The notes under the pieces are model-generated. The model searched no databases. It saw nothing but the letters and a program-made list of their open reading frames with translations, and was not told the DNA's origin. From Candidatus Adamsella avium (GTDB taxonomy: Bacteria; Cyanobacteriota; Vampirovibrionia; Gastranaerophilales; CAJFVJ01): a DNA stretch of 64,000 bases. Below are positions 1 through 8,852 of this stretch, piece after piece; position 1 is the stretch's first letter; the number at the start of each line of letters is the position of its first letter. The position numbers and the translations under genes are program-made. Where the stretch lies: the NCBI GenBank assembly GCA_904420445.1, contig CAJFVJ010000003.1:454441-518440 (forward strand). Reading direction: 5' to 3'.

Positions 1-918
1 AACGGTGTTTTCAATAAGGCACAGGATGCACCAAAAGGAGAAAAAGTATCCACTTTCGCTGAAGAAGCTGTAGGAGATATGGGAAGTTATATGCTCTTCC
101 CGGTTGCAGGTTCTATTCTCTATGGTGCATCAACTTTGAAATATCTCGGTTCAAAATCTTCACAAATTGCAAAATATAAAGACGGACTCAAAAAATTATC
201 AGAACAAGCTGCCAACGGTTTATCAAAAGCCGATGTTAAAGCGCAGTATAAAGCACTAAAACAAGGATTAAATAAAGGCGTAAAATGGTATCAAAAGCCA
301 ATAAGAGCCCTTGCTAATTTCTTATCAACAGGTCTTGAAGACAATCCTGTAAACGGTAAAGTTCTGAAAAAACTCAAAGGAATAGGCGGCGGTGCTATGA
401 GATTTGCTCTTGTTATGTTCGCTATTTCTCCGCTTCTTATCAAACCTGTTATGGCTGCTTGCCACAAGATTTTCGGCAAACCGACAAATACAAACTATCC
501 TAACAAACAGGATAAAATCAGACAGCAGCAAGAAGAAGCAATGAAGCAGATTCAGAACATGACTCCTGAGCAGCAATATCAAGCACTTGTACAGCTTTCT
601 CAACTGCCTGAAATAGCAAACAATCCTCAACAAAAAGCTTATGTTGACCAGATGCTGGCAATTTATCAGGCGCAGATGCAGCAACAACCGCTGCAGCAGC
701 CAAATGCTCAACAGGGGACAACTGCACCGACAATTCAGCCGGTCACGCCGCAGGTAACCCCAAATGCTGTACAGCCGCAACCTACGACAACAGCTCCGGC
801 AGCATCTCAACCGATAAGCCCATCAATAAATCAAAATCAGTCAATAGACGCAGGAAGGACTTACATCCCATCAGATGAACCAGGTCCAGGACTTGCGAGA
901 AGAGATTTGAACAACTAA
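1..918 (+). CDS. Hypothetical Q/P-rich protein, 5' end missing
   Basis: The reading frame is open from the first base of the window, so the start lies upstream; an internal ATG at 79 is probably not the true start because codons 1-26 read as normal protein. The visible part has two hydrophobic stretches (around the residues coded near 90-135 and 395-460), a basic middle segment, and a low-complexity C-terminal third rich in Gln, Pro, Thr and Ala. I do not recognise a domain. The arrangement suggests a membrane-associated protein with a flexible Gln/Pro tail. Its stop overlaps the stop of the convergent YqeG-like gene by 4 bp. Confidence 0.7.
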   Translation, partial: NGVFNKAQDAPKGEKVSTFAEEAVGDMGSYMLFPVAGSILYGASTLKYLGSKSSQIAKYKDGLKKLSEQAANGLSKADVKAQYKALKQGLNKGVKWYQKPIRALANFLSTGLEDNPVNGKVLKKLKGIGGGAMRFALVMFAISPLLIKPVMAACHKIFGKPTNTNYPNKQDKIRQQQEEAMKQIQNMTPEQQYQALVQLSQLPEIANNPQQKAYVDQMLAIYQAQMQQQPLQQPNAQQGTTAPTIQPVTPQVTPNAVQPQPTTTAPAASQPISPSINQNQSIDAGRTYIPSDEPGPGLARRDLNN

Positions 919-1403
919 TTAATTCTTATAAATGCTCTTTCGAGTTTTCTCAAGAACTTAATAATATTATGTTCCTGATGCTTCATTAACGGGTCGACAA
1001 GAACAGTAATCATATTCAACCTGTGACCGACCCAGATATCAGTAAGCGGTCTGTCACCAACCATAACAGCCTGCTCGGGAGTTATCCCGAATGAACTCAA
1101 AACCTCTTTGACTATCTTTGTGCTTGGTTTTGCAGCATTGAAATAAATCGGAAAATCACTGACTTTTTTGACTTCTTCAAGGTATTTCAAATTATGGTTG
1201 TTGCTAACAACGGCAATTTTGAAATCCTGTTTGACCCGCTCAAGCCATTCTTTTATTTCTTGAGGGAAAAAACCTGTCTTCGGGGGCATGATTGTATTGT
1301 CCAAATCGAACAAAAATGCTTTCACTCCCCGTTTTTTCATCTCATCGAGGTTTATTTCTCTAACATGTTCATAGATATAAGTAGGCTTTAACTTAAACGG
1401 CAT
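915..1403 (-). CDS. YqeG-family HAD-type phosphatase
   Basis: This 162-aa protein carries HAD-superfamily motifs: DLDNTI near residue 33 (motif I with the nucleophile Asp), VVSNN (motif II Ser/Asn), a Lys in AKPSTKI (motif III), and MVGDRPLTDI (motif IV). The size and motif spelling match the YqeG family, whose members include phosphatidylglycerophosphate phosphatases of bacteria, plastids and mitochondria, so a role in phosphatidylglycerol synthesis is possible but not shown. Its start overlaps the 3' end of the upstream U32 gene by 11 bp, so the two are probably co-transcribed. Confidence 0.85.
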   Translation of the reverse strand: MPFKLKPTYIYEHVREINLDEMKKRGVKAFLFDLDNTIMPPKTGFFPQEIKEWLERVKQDFKIAVVSNNHNLKYLEEVKKVSDFPIYFNAAKPSTKIVKEVLSSFGITPEQAVMVGDRPLTDIWVGHRLNMITVLVDPLMKHQEHNIIKFLRKLERAFIRIN

Positions 1404-2640
1404 CCGCTTCTTCCTTTACACTTCTAATTATAGCATTTTCATAATTATTTTCTAAACGTCCCATCGGGTCAAATTTGATAAACACTTCCTGATTGGTATT
1501 TGCAACATCAAGAGAATTTCCGTAAATGTCTTTTATTTCAACCGATTTTGTAACAATCTCATCATCAGGAGAGAAAATCTCAACTCTGTCGCCAAGGTTC
1601 ATTTTAAATTTCATAAGAGTCTTGAAAAATTCTCCGTCTTTTCCTTGAATTACTCCTAGAAATGTAGCTCTTGAATGCGCTTTGTTAGTTACATAGTTAT
1701 ACTCATCTTCAGGCAGCTCCCCGTTCACAAAACCTGTTGTATATCCTCTGTTTGCCACTTTTTTCAACTCGTCAACAAGAGCATCATAATCAACAGCTTC
1801 ATTATTTTTTATACCGTCGAGAGCTTTTCTATAAGCCCGTGCAACCACAGCGGCATAATACATGCTCTTTGTGCGCCCCTCTATTTTGAAAGAATGAACA
1901 CCCGCTTTTATCAACTCTGGAAGCTCTTTTATAAGACACAAGTCTTTGGGGCTCAAAATCAAAGTACCATGTTCTGTTTCTTCTATCGGAAAATATTCAT
2001 CAGGACGGGTCATCTCCATCAGTGCATAACTCCACCTGCAAGGCTGGGTGCAGGCGCCCTTATTCGCCCGTCTTTCTCCTTTTGTCATGAAATCACTCAG
2101 AAGGCATCGCCCTGAATATGACACGCACTGTGAGCCATGAACAAGAGATTCAAGCTCGATATCAGGAACTTTTTCATGAATTTCTTCTATTTCCTTCAAA
2201 GAAAGCTCTCTTGCAAGAATAACTCTCGTTGCTCCGAGATTCTTCCAGAATTGAACTGCCTCATAGTTGAGAGTATTTGCCTGAGTGCTGATATGAAGAG
2301 GCATATCGGGCATGGAGCGTTTAATAATATTAAATACCCCGAAATCACCGACTATCACGGCATCAACATTCGCATCTTTTATTATGTCCAAATCTTCTTC
2401 AAGGGATCTCAAATTTGAGTTATGGGCAAATATATTCACCGTACAATAAACTTTTTTCCCTGCCCCATGAGCGATGTCTACAGCTGACTTAATATTTGTC
2501 CTGTCTATTACGCTGCCTGATTTCATTGTTCGAAGACTATAGTCAACAAGCCCCAAATAAACAGCATCGGCACCGTAAGCAATTGATGTTTTCAGTTTTT
2601 CTATGTTGCCTGCCGGCATCAATAATTCGCAATTATTCAT
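1393..2640 (-). CDS. Peptidase U32 family protein (TrhP/YegQ-like)
   Basis: The protein begins with the typical U32 start (ELLMPAGNIEKL, then AYGADAVYLG) and has the family cysteine block around SYSGRCLLSDF and GACTQPCRW. In E. coli the YegQ/TrhP branch is needed for prephenate-dependent 5-hydroxylation of tRNA wobble uridines, and this is the most likely role. The ATG at 2640 is chosen because the family sequence starts there; an upstream in-frame start would add 13 residues without family resemblance. At about 415 aa the length is normal. It heads a two-gene unit with the YqeG-like phosphatase. Peptidase activity is not implied. Confidence 0.85.
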   Translation of the reverse strand: MNNCELLMPAGNIEKLKTSIAYGADAVYLGLVDYSLRTMKSGSVIDRTNIKSAVDIAHGAGKKVYCTVNIFAHNSNLRSLEEDLDIIKDANVDAVIVGDFGVFNIIKRSMPDMPLHISTQANTLNYEAVQFWKNLGATRVILARELSLKEIEEIHEKVPDIELESLVHGSQCVSYSGRCLLSDFMTKGERRANKGACTQPCRWSYALMEMTRPDEYFPIEETEHGTLILSPKDLCLIKELPELIKAGVHSFKIEGRTKSMYYAAVVARAYRKALDGIKNNEAVDYDALVDELKKVANRGYTTGFVNGELPEDEYNYVTNKAHSRATFLGVIQGKDGEFFKTLMKFKMNLGDRVEIFSPDDEIVTKSVEIKDIYGNSLDVANTNQEVFIKFDPMGRLENNYENAIIRSVKEEADAV

Positions 2641-2707
2641 AAAAACATACCCTAAAGTCCTTTGACTACAGGGTATCAAAAAAATATTTTTAAATCCAGA
2701 ATATTAA

Positions 2708-3907
2708 TTATTTCAATGTAAGCTGTTTTTCTTCTATCAACTGCTGCAGCACCTCTTGTGCTTTAGCTATTTGAGGGTCAACTTTTTTCTTTACATCTTC
2801 TTCGGTAATTTTCACCTCTACATCAGGAGTAATGCCTTTTTTGTTGATATCAGTCCCGTTAGGAGTCAAATACTTCTGGATAGTAACATTTACACCTGAG
2901 CCGTCAGGAAGTTTGTTTATCTCCTGAACAAGCCCTTTGCCGAAACTTTTTGTTCCTATGATGACAGCTCTTTTGTTATCTTTCAGAGCGCCTGATAAAA
3001 TCTCGCTTGCGCTTGCAGAACCTTCGTTGATAAGGACAACAAGAGGCTTATTTGTAAACACATCCTCTGAAGCTTCCTGAGTTTCTTTATATCCATCTCT
3101 ATCAACAGTGCTGACAATTCGCCCTCCGTTCAGGAACAAATCGGAAATCAAAATTGCATTAGTAAGAAGCCCCCCGGGGTTTGAGCGCAAATCAAGGATA
3201 TAACCTTCTTTATCAGAAAGAGTTCCCAGAATATCAGTCATCTCTTTTGTTGCATTTTTATTCAAAAATGTGCTAAGCCTGATGTAACCGAGATTTTCAT
3301 CAATTTTTACACCTTCAGGCGGTTTTGCTGAGATAGCTTTCAAAGTAATCACTGCTCTTGTAACTACAAACGTTTTTTCTTCGTTGCCTCTTTTGATAAG
3401 AAGTTTCACCTGAGTACCTTCTTTTCCTCTGATTTTATCAGAGGCTTCTTTTGTTGTCATACCTTTTGTTGAGGCGCCGTCTATTTTGAGAATCTTATCA
3501 TTTGCTTTCAGACCGGCTTTTTCTGCAGGAGTATCTTCAATAGGAGCAATAACGGTCAATACGTTATCTTTTACGCTTATTTGAATACCTATACCGTTAA
3601 GAGTTCCCTTTATAGACTCATTCTCTTCCTTAAATTCATCCGGAGGCAAAAATCTCGTATAAGGGTCATTCAAACTTGCGAGCATCGTATCAATGGCAAC
3701 ATAAGCATCTTCCTGAGTAACTATTACATTATCATACTTATGGCGCCAGTTGTCCCATTCCTGAGCATTGTTGTCCTGATCAACATATTTATACTCAACT
3801 ATACGCCATACATCATCATACAATTTTACGGGAGAATATGCGGCATAAGACAGCTGAGATGTTCCAAACAACAAAACTAACAATAAACTTACAATTTTTT
3901 TCTTCAT
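2708..3907 (-). CDS. ctpA: Carboxy-terminal processing protease (S41 family)
   Basis: A signal peptide occupies residues 1-22 (basic MKKK, a leucine-rich core, then SYAAYSP). A PDZ domain follows at about 95-175 (GIGIQISVKDN, TPAEKAGLKANDKI) and then the S41 catalytic core. The predicted Ser-Lys dyad is S299 in GSASASE and K324 in SFGKG, with the expected 25-residue spacing. Family members cut periplasmic or thylakoid-lumen proteins at the C-terminus. The 399-aa length is normal. It sits alone between the U32 gene and mnmA on the same strand. Confidence 0.93.
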   Translation of the reverse strand: MKKKIVSLLLVLLFGTSQLSYAAYSPVKLYDDVWRIVEYKYVDQDNNAQEWDNWRHKYDNVIVTQEDAYVAIDTMLASLNDPYTRFLPPDEFKEENESIKGTLNGIGIQISVKDNVLTVIAPIEDTPAEKAGLKANDKILKIDGASTKGMTTKEASDKIRGKEGTQVKLLIKRGNEEKTFVVTRAVITLKAISAKPPEGVKIDENLGYIRLSTFLNKNATKEMTDILGTLSDKEGYILDLRSNPGGLLTNAILISDLFLNGGRIVSTVDRDGYKETQEASEDVFTNKPLVVLINEGSASASEILSGALKDNKRAVIIGTKSFGKGLVQEINKLPDGSGVNVTIQKYLTPNGTDINKKGITPDVEVKITEEDVKKKVDPQIAKAQEVLQQLIEEKQLTLK

Positions 3908-3966
3908 CTACTCTCCACCTTATAATCTAAAAAAAATCTTTGCTGGTAAAATAATAACACATATTA

Positions 3967-5025
3967 TTATATTTTTTTACAAATCCATCCGCCACCTATC
4001 AAAAAAGTATTTTTCTCATCATATATAGCACATGCCTGCCCCGGAGTAATCGAACTCTCTGGTTCATCAAAGAAAATTTTTGCAGTATTTCCGGTAGTTA
4101 TCACACGTGCAGGTTTCGGGGTTGTATTGTATCTGACTTTGACCATTGCTCGAAATTCACTGTTTTTATAGCGTTCTTGCTGTATATTCACATCGCAAAT
4201 CTCAAGAGAAGCAGTATACAAATTATTTTTTAACCCGACATATACGATATTTCTACATGCATCAGTCCCTGTCACATATAACGGTTCAGGATTTGACAAA
4301 CCTATCCCTTTTCTCTGTCCTGTTGTATAAAGATAAAAACCGCTGTGTTTTCCTCTTATTTTTTTTGTGTTTATGTCAACAAAATCACCCTCTTTTTCGC
4401 CCAAAGCCCGTATCAAAAACTTCTTTGTCGTATCAGGTCGTGGGATAAAGCATATATCCTGACTTTCTTTTGAGTTTTTGCAAGGGAGATTTTTTTCAAG
4501 ACAGGCTTGTTTGGCGGTATTTTTGTCTATATCGCCCATGGGGAATAGTGTCCTGTCAAAATCCTCCTGTGTCAAACAACACAAGACATAGAGCTGGTCT
4601 TTTTTTTCATCTTTCGCATGATAAAGCTTATATCCATCAGCTTCTTTTTGAAGCTTTGCATAATGCCCCGTTGCAAAAAAATCAGCGCCGAGGCTGTTCA
4701 TTGCAAAATCTTTCAGCTTACCCCATTTGATTTTTCTGTTGCAGACAACACAAGGATTTGGGGTCAATCCTTGTTTGTAGCTGTTTTTAAAATAGTCTAT
4801 GACCTCTTTTTCAAATGAATCAGACAGGTCAACGACATAATGTCCTATTCCAAGAAAATCGCATACAGCTTTAGAGTTTTTCACAACCTCGAGAGAAGCC
4901 TCATCGCTTGTCATAAGCCCTGTAATCCCAAAAACCTCAGCGCCTGCTTCTTTATAAAACATTGCGACATAAGATGAGTCCACACCTCCGCTCATAGCGA
5001 CTGCTATTTTTTTATTTGAGAACAT
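3967..5025 (-). CDS. mnmA: tRNA-specific 2-thiouridylase MnmA
   Basis: MnmA adenylates and thiolates U34 of the Lys, Glu and Gln tRNAs. The sequence has the PP-loop SGGVDSS at residues 12-18, the catalytic Cys in NPCVVC (C92) and the second catalytic Cys in QDICFIP (C192), followed by the family's TTGQRKGIG segment. At 352 aa it is full length. Its start overlaps the preceding small gene by 14 bp, so translation is probably coupled. Confidence 0.96.
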   Translation of the reverse strand: MFSNKKIAVAMSGGVDSSYVAMFYKEAGAEVFGITGLMTSDEASLEVVKNSKAVCDFLGIGHYVVDLSDSFEKEVIDYFKNSYKQGLTPNPCVVCNRKIKWGKLKDFAMNSLGADFFATGHYAKLQKEADGYKLYHAKDEKKDQLYVLCCLTQEDFDRTLFPMGDIDKNTAKQACLEKNLPCKNSKESQDICFIPRPDTTKKFLIRALGEKEGDFVDINTKKIRGKHSGFYLYTTGQRKGIGLSNPEPLYVTGTDACRNIVYVGLKNNLYTASLEICDVNIQQERYKNSEFRAMVKVRYNTTPKPARVITTGNTAKIFFDEPESSITPGQACAIYDEKNTFLIGGGWICKKI

Positions 5026-5614
5026 CTTTGAAATATCTCTCTCCCTTCAAATCAAGGGCATACTCAACGACATTCGCCATGCCTGTATAGTCGGGAACTA
5101 TTTTTATATAATTTAAATCAATGGCTTTTTGAATAACTTCATAATTAAATGAAGAACCGAACTGTTCTTCAGCAACAACATTTATTTGAGAGAAAGAAAA
5201 ACGCTCCATTCTCTCTTCTATGCATAAATCATATACGCATTTCATGAAATCATCGACCTGAGAAGACGATTTTTTTCTGAATTTTTCAAGTTTTTGCTCC
5301 TTTGTCAGCTCAGGAAGCTCAGAAACTTTTTGAGATAGAATGTTCTCAAAGTCATTTTTCTTCGGAGGTGTTTTCTGCTGTTCAGAGTTTTTTACTGGAT
5401 TATTCGGTTTGATAAAATCTTTTTTTATGAGATACGGTTCAGGTGGATGTTCTTCTGCTTGCTCATGTGATGGTTGATTGATATTTTGTTTTTTTTCAAT
5501 ATCGGCAGCAGATAGAACCCACTTTGCAAATTCTTTTTCGATAAATGCCTTATTCGGGGTGCTTAGTTCAAGAAAAATATCACCTTTTTTTACGATAATT
5601 GTATATTTAGGCAA
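5012..5614 (-). CDS. Hypothetical protein with N-terminal domain shared with the upstream small ORF
   Basis: This 200-aa protein has three parts: a 35-residue N-terminal module (KYTIIVKKGD, then AFIEKEFAKW), a charged Pro/Lys/Gln-rich linker (about 45-110), and a C-terminal helical domain (about 115-200) containing FSQINVVAEEQFG that could be a winged helix. The start is a TTG with AAGGA about 10 bases upstream. The N-terminal module is clearly related to the whole of the 39-aa product encoded just upstream. The gene overlaps mnmA. I do not recognise a known family. Confidence 0.75.
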   Translation of the reverse strand: MPKYTIIVKKGDIFLELSTPNKAFIEKEFAKWVLSAADIEKKQNINQPSHEQAEEHPPEPYLIKKDFIKPNNPVKNSEQQKTPPKKNDFENILSQKVSELPELTKEQKLEKFRKKSSSQVDDFMKCVYDLCIEERMERFSFSQINVVAEEQFGSSFNYEVIQKAIDLNYIKIVPDYTGMANVVEYALDLKGERYFKDVLK

Positions 5615-5629
5615 AGTCAGTCATTCCTT

Positions 5630-5749
5630 CTATTTTTTCAGAAGAAGCTCTCTCCACTTCTTCAGCTGTTCTTCAATAAACTCGGTATCATCAGATTTCA
5701 ACTCGATTTCTACCTCGCCTTTTTTCAATTTAAAAACATATTCACTCAT
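5630..5749 (-). CDS. Small 39-aa protein, paralogue of the neighbour's N-terminal module
   Basis: The ORF starts at ATG with AGGAGCAGG upstream and encodes 39 residues (MSEYVFKLKKGEVEIELKSD, ending in RELLLKK). It aligns without gaps to the first 35 residues of the next gene: xxYxxxxKKGxxxxELxxxxxxFIExxxxKW is shared. The two genes lie 15 bp apart in the same direction, which points to duplication of a small domain and expression as one unit with mnmA. The function is unknown. Confidence 0.65.
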   Translation of the reverse strand: MSEYVFKLKKGEVEIELKSDDTEFIEEQLKKWRELLLKK

Positions 5750-5810
5750 ATAACCTGCTCCTGTATCAGTTATATCATACTATAAGTATTGATTTAAGTA
5801 AATTGCAAAC

Positions 5811-5840
5811 AAAAAGAGCCGGTTACACCGGCTCTTTTTG
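5811..5840 (-). terminator. Rho-independent terminator
   Basis: A symmetric hairpin (AGAGCCGG, loop TTACA, CCGGCTCT) is flanked by A5 and T5 runs. It lies 17 bp downstream of the minus-strand 369-aa reading frame and can end that transcript. Confidence 0.85.
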
Positions 5841-5856
5841 AATATTTTAAAATCTG

Positions 5857-6966
5857 TTAGTCAGGCAATTTTGCAAGCATTTCCTGTACATATTTTATAT
5901 TTGTATTTATGTTTCTTTGATTGCAAAAATCAATGAGCTGTTGTTTTGTTGTACAATCTTTTACTGAGTTTATGGTTGTTGATGCTGATTTTGCAGCTTC
6001 CGCATGCAATGCGGCTTCAGATGGAAGACTGTCATATTTTGCCTTAACAGCACCGGTCATCTTAAAGTTATGAGCCTTGCAAATTTCTGCAAACTGTTCT
6101 TTTGTCTGGCATTCATTTATTGATCTTGCTGCTTTTCTTGCCAATTCTGCTGCATTTTTGTGTGCTGCTTCCTGTGAGATTGTTTGAGTTTGCTGCGCTG
6201 CTCCTGCTGTTTTTTTCGGAGAAATACGTCCGTAAATCCTGAATGACATCTGTCCCGGTACTTGTGAATCTTGAGCAAGTGCTGCCGGTGTTTCCGCCGT
6301 TTGTACGACCTGACGACCTGAAGGTTCCATTCCTTCAATTGTCAGCTGTCCGGAAATTTGGTTCGGATCAGTACTTTCTACAATTTTTGGAGTCTGATTG
6401 TTAGTTTCAACAACTTTCGGTTGATTTTGTGCTTTGCCAATAGAAGAAGGAATATTACCCTCATTCATTGCTTTATCTTTCCACATTGCACTCATAAAAT
6501 CATCTGTGCTCTGTGCTGTAGTAGTAGTTGTTGTTGTTGAAGATTGCTCTGCATAAGCGCTTGTTTTTACTTGTTCTGTTTTTAAGGCAGTTGTTTCCGG
6601 TGCTTTGCTTGGTTGAGCCGTAACTTTTGCTGCTTCAGGATTGACTAATCCGTCATTAACAGATCGTTGATTATGAAATTCTCTTATTTTAGCCTGATCT
6701 GCTAAAGAAACACCTGAGTCTGAAGACGGTTTTACCTGTGATGTTTTTACTGTTGTCCCTGTTGAAGTTGCGCCTGTTGATGTTTTTCCGGAAAGTTGAT
6801 TAAGGATGTTCTGGAAGCGTCCTTCGCTGGCTTTCAGCTCCGGATTCTGTTCAAGAAATCTGCTGAACTGCTGCTGAGCTTCCTCTGGAGTAATTTTACC
6901 TTTATGAAGTTTATCGCAGATGTTATTGAAAGAATCTCTTTGTTTGCTTGTTGCTATATCTTTCAA
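5857..6966 (-). pseudogene. 3' fragment of the split repeat-rich protein gene
   Basis: This 369-codon frame begins at a TTG without a convincing ribosome binding site, inside the block KDIATSKQRDSFNNICDKL that also occurs in the preceding fragment. After the shared 62-residue block comes a Thr/Ser/Gln-rich disordered stretch, then two related C-terminal helical repeats (around SINECQTKEQFAEICKAHN and SVKDCTTKQQLIDFCNQRN). It is in the same absolute frame as the 5' fragment ending at 7291 but is separated from it by the middle fragment in another frame. I read it as the 3' part of one gene; separate translation is less likely. Confidence 0.6.
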
Positions 6967-7442
6967 GTCTTTGATTGCATCTTTCCATCTGCTGTGCTTA
7001 CTGCTGTCGGAGATGGTTCTTCATAGTTTTTGAACACTTCATTCAGCTCTTGTTGTCTTCTTGCATGAACTTCTGCAGGGGTTTCTGCTTTGCCTGTTGC
7101 TTTTACTGCTGCGTTTGCCGCATCATCCGCTGTACTCGTTGCTGCCGAAGTTTTTCCTGAAAGTTGATCAAGGATATTCTGGAAGCGTCCTTCATGAGCT
7201 TTCAACTCTGGATTCTGCTCAAGAAATCTGCTGAACTGCTGCTGAGCTTCCTCAGGAGTAATTTTACCTTTATGAAGTTTATCGCAGATGTTATTGAAAG
7301 AATCTCTTTGTTTGCTTGTTGCTATATCTTTCAAGTCTTTGATTGCATCTTTCTGCTGCATCGTCTGCTGTGCTTATTTGTGGTTCTTCATAGTTTTTGA
7401 ACACTTCATTCAGCTCTTGTTGTCTTCTTGCATGAACTTCTG
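6777..7442 (-). repeat. 367-368-bp imperfect direct tandem duplication
   Basis: Two copies (about 7145-7442 plus linker, and 6777-7075) share the coding blocks EVHARRQQELNEVF and KDIATSKQRDSFNN at offsets of 367 and 368 bp. The unit is not a multiple of three and the linkers differ by one base, which explains why the host gene changes frame twice. Confidence 0.85.
6963..7361 (-). pseudogene. Middle fragment of the split repeat-rich protein gene
   Basis: This frame of about 130 codons carries one copy of the KDIATSKQ...SGKTS block and one copy of the EVHARRQQELNEVFKNYEEP block, and ends in a TGA that overlaps the TTG of the next fragment. Entering it from the 5' fragment needs a +1 shift and leaving it needs a -1 shift. 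Each shift lies just before the sequence AAAGATGCAATCAAAGAC. The two directions differ, so a programmed frameshift is not a good explanation. An out-of-frame tandem duplication or an assembly error fits better. Confidence 0.6.
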
Positions 7443-8622
7443 CAGTAGTTTCTGCTTTGCCTGTTGCGTTACCTGTTGCCTCAGCTGTTGATTTTGCTGT
7501 AGTACTTGATGCACCTGAGCCTGTTGTGCTTGATGCACCTGAGCCTGTTGCTCCTGTTGTGCCTGAGCCTGTTGCTCCTGTTGTGCCTGAGCCTGTTGTG
7601 CTTGGTGTACCTGAGCCTGTTGTGCTTGGTGTACCTGAGCCTGTTGTGCTTGGTGTACCTGAGCCTGTTGCTCCTGTTGTACCTGAGCCTGTTGTGCTTG
7701 ATGCACCTGAGCCTGTTGTGCTTGATGCACCTGAGCCTGTTGTGCTTGATGCACCTGAGCCTGTTGTGCTTGGTGTACCTGAGCCTGTTGTGCTTGATGC
7801 ACCTGAGCCTGTTGTGCTTGATGTACCTGAACCTGTTGTTCCTGTTGTGCCATCATCAATAGGTGTATTTTTTGCTGCCTTAATAGCTGTCTTATTCAAT
7901 GCTGCAGTTTTAGCTGCGCCAAATGCTTTAGCTGCACCAAAAGCAGAAACACCTGCCGTAAAGGCATCACCGCCGGCATTTTCAATTTCTTCAAGAGCGG
8001 CGTCATATTCACCGGCGTCGTATAACTCAGCCGCATTCTGTGCTGAACCGATACCGTCAGCGACAGCTTTAACGGCAGAACCTGCTGCGAGAACGCCGAG
8101 AACTGCAGGACCTGCAACAGGGAATGCAATGCAGGCTGCGACCGAAGCGAGAACGCCCAATCCTGTCATAACAGGATGTTCTACAACTGTTTTAACTATA
8201 TTTCCAACGCCTTTTGTAAAAATACCTTTGACGAAAGCGCCTAGTCCTTCAAAAAATCCGAATTTTTCATTTTCTTCATCTTTGGCATTTTGACCGTCAG
8301 CACCATCCTGACCATCAACGCCATCCTGACCGTCGACACCGTCCTCTCCGTCGACACCGTCCTGTCCATCGACACCGTCTTGTCCGTCAACGCCGTCAGA
8401 ATCTTCTATAGGCGGTACGTTATATCCGAAACTCTTATAGAGTTCAAGCAAATTTTTGTCTATACTTGTATCAACCATAATGCCGTTTCGAACTTCGAAC
8501 TTACTTTCATGAAATACGGGAGCTTCGTTTTCCGTATTCTGCGAAGAAGTGTTTGTCGAATAAGCATTTCCGCCTTCATATTCAGGGTACATGTGGTTTA
8601 CGTTGTTAATTGCTGAACTCAT
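7291..8622 (-). CDS. Collagen-like, Thr/Gly/Ser-repeat protein (5' part, frame interrupted)
   Basis: The start is the ATG at 8622, preceded by GAGGAG at a good distance; an upstream in-frame ATG at 8718 has no such site. The order of parts is a polar N-terminus, a collagen-like Gly-X-Y run (DGVDGQ units, about residues 80-115), hydrophobic helices rich in Ala, Gly and Val (about 130-225), fourteen 8-residue TGSGxxST repeats (about 255-370), then EVHARRQQELNEVFKNYEEP. Translation then leaves the ancestral frame and stops after about 30 residues. It resembles a surface or secreted adhesin-like protein. No catalytic domain is visible. Confidence 0.65.
   Translation of the reverse strand: MSSAINNVNHMYPEYEGGNAYSTNTSSQNTENEAPVFHESKFEVRNGIMVDTSIDKNLLELYKSFGYNVPPIEDSDGVDGQDGVDGQDGVDGEDGVDGQDGVDGQDGADGQNAKDEENEKFGFFEGLGAFVKGIFTKGVGNIVKTVVEHPVMTGLGVLASVAACIAFPVAGPAVLGVLAAGSAVKAVADGIGSAQNAAELYDAGEYDAALEEIENAGGDAFTAGVSAFGAAKAFGAAKTAALNKTAIKAAKNTPIDDGTTGTTGSGTSSTTGSGASSTTGSGTPSTTGSGASSTTGSGASSTTGSGASSTTGSGTTGATGSGTPSTTGSGTPSTTGSGTPSTTGSGTTGATGSGTTGATGSGASSTTGSGASSTTAKSTAEATGNATGKAETTAEVHARRQQELNEVFKNYEEPQISTADDAAERCNQRLERYSNKQTKRFFQ
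7506..7850 (-). repeat. 24-bp tandem repeat, about 14 units
   Basis: On the coding strand each unit encodes TGSG followed by ASST, TPST, TSST or TTGA. Two unit types alternate, which suggests growth by slippage or unequal recombination. Units are in frame, so copy number changes would alter the stalk length without breaking this part of the gene. Confidence 0.9.
8288..8400 (-). repeat. 18-bp repeats encoding a collagen-like Gly-X-Y tract
   Basis: The coding strand encodes six or seven DGVDGQ/DGVDGE/DGADGQ units, giving Gly at every third position. Bacterial collagen-like tracts of this kind form trimeric triple helices in surface proteins; Asp replaces the usual Pro here. Confidence 0.8.
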
Positions 8623-8852
8623 TTTTTTCTCCTCATAGTAGAACTTATATATACAAAAACAATCTTTAGTATATAATTGATATATACTAATACTTTTATT
8701 AAGAAATATTAATCTCAAACTTTAGTTTGATACTCTAGGGTTTTTGGAGTATTTATAAAAAAAACTTTCAAAAACAGATAAAGATTTGAATAAAAATCGT
8801 CGATAAAATAAATATGATAAACAATTTTTAGGAAGGAAATAAGGCTGTTAAT

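Noticed and set aside
7291-7361. Programmed frameshift between the repeat-gene fragments
   Set aside because: The two junctions need shifts in opposite directions and have no slippery heptamer with a downstream structure that I can see.
7457-8293. Long plus-strand frames over the collagen-like repeat gene
   Set aside because: They are opposite-strand frames of in-frame repeats. The minus-strand frame has the ribosome site and the recognisable layout.
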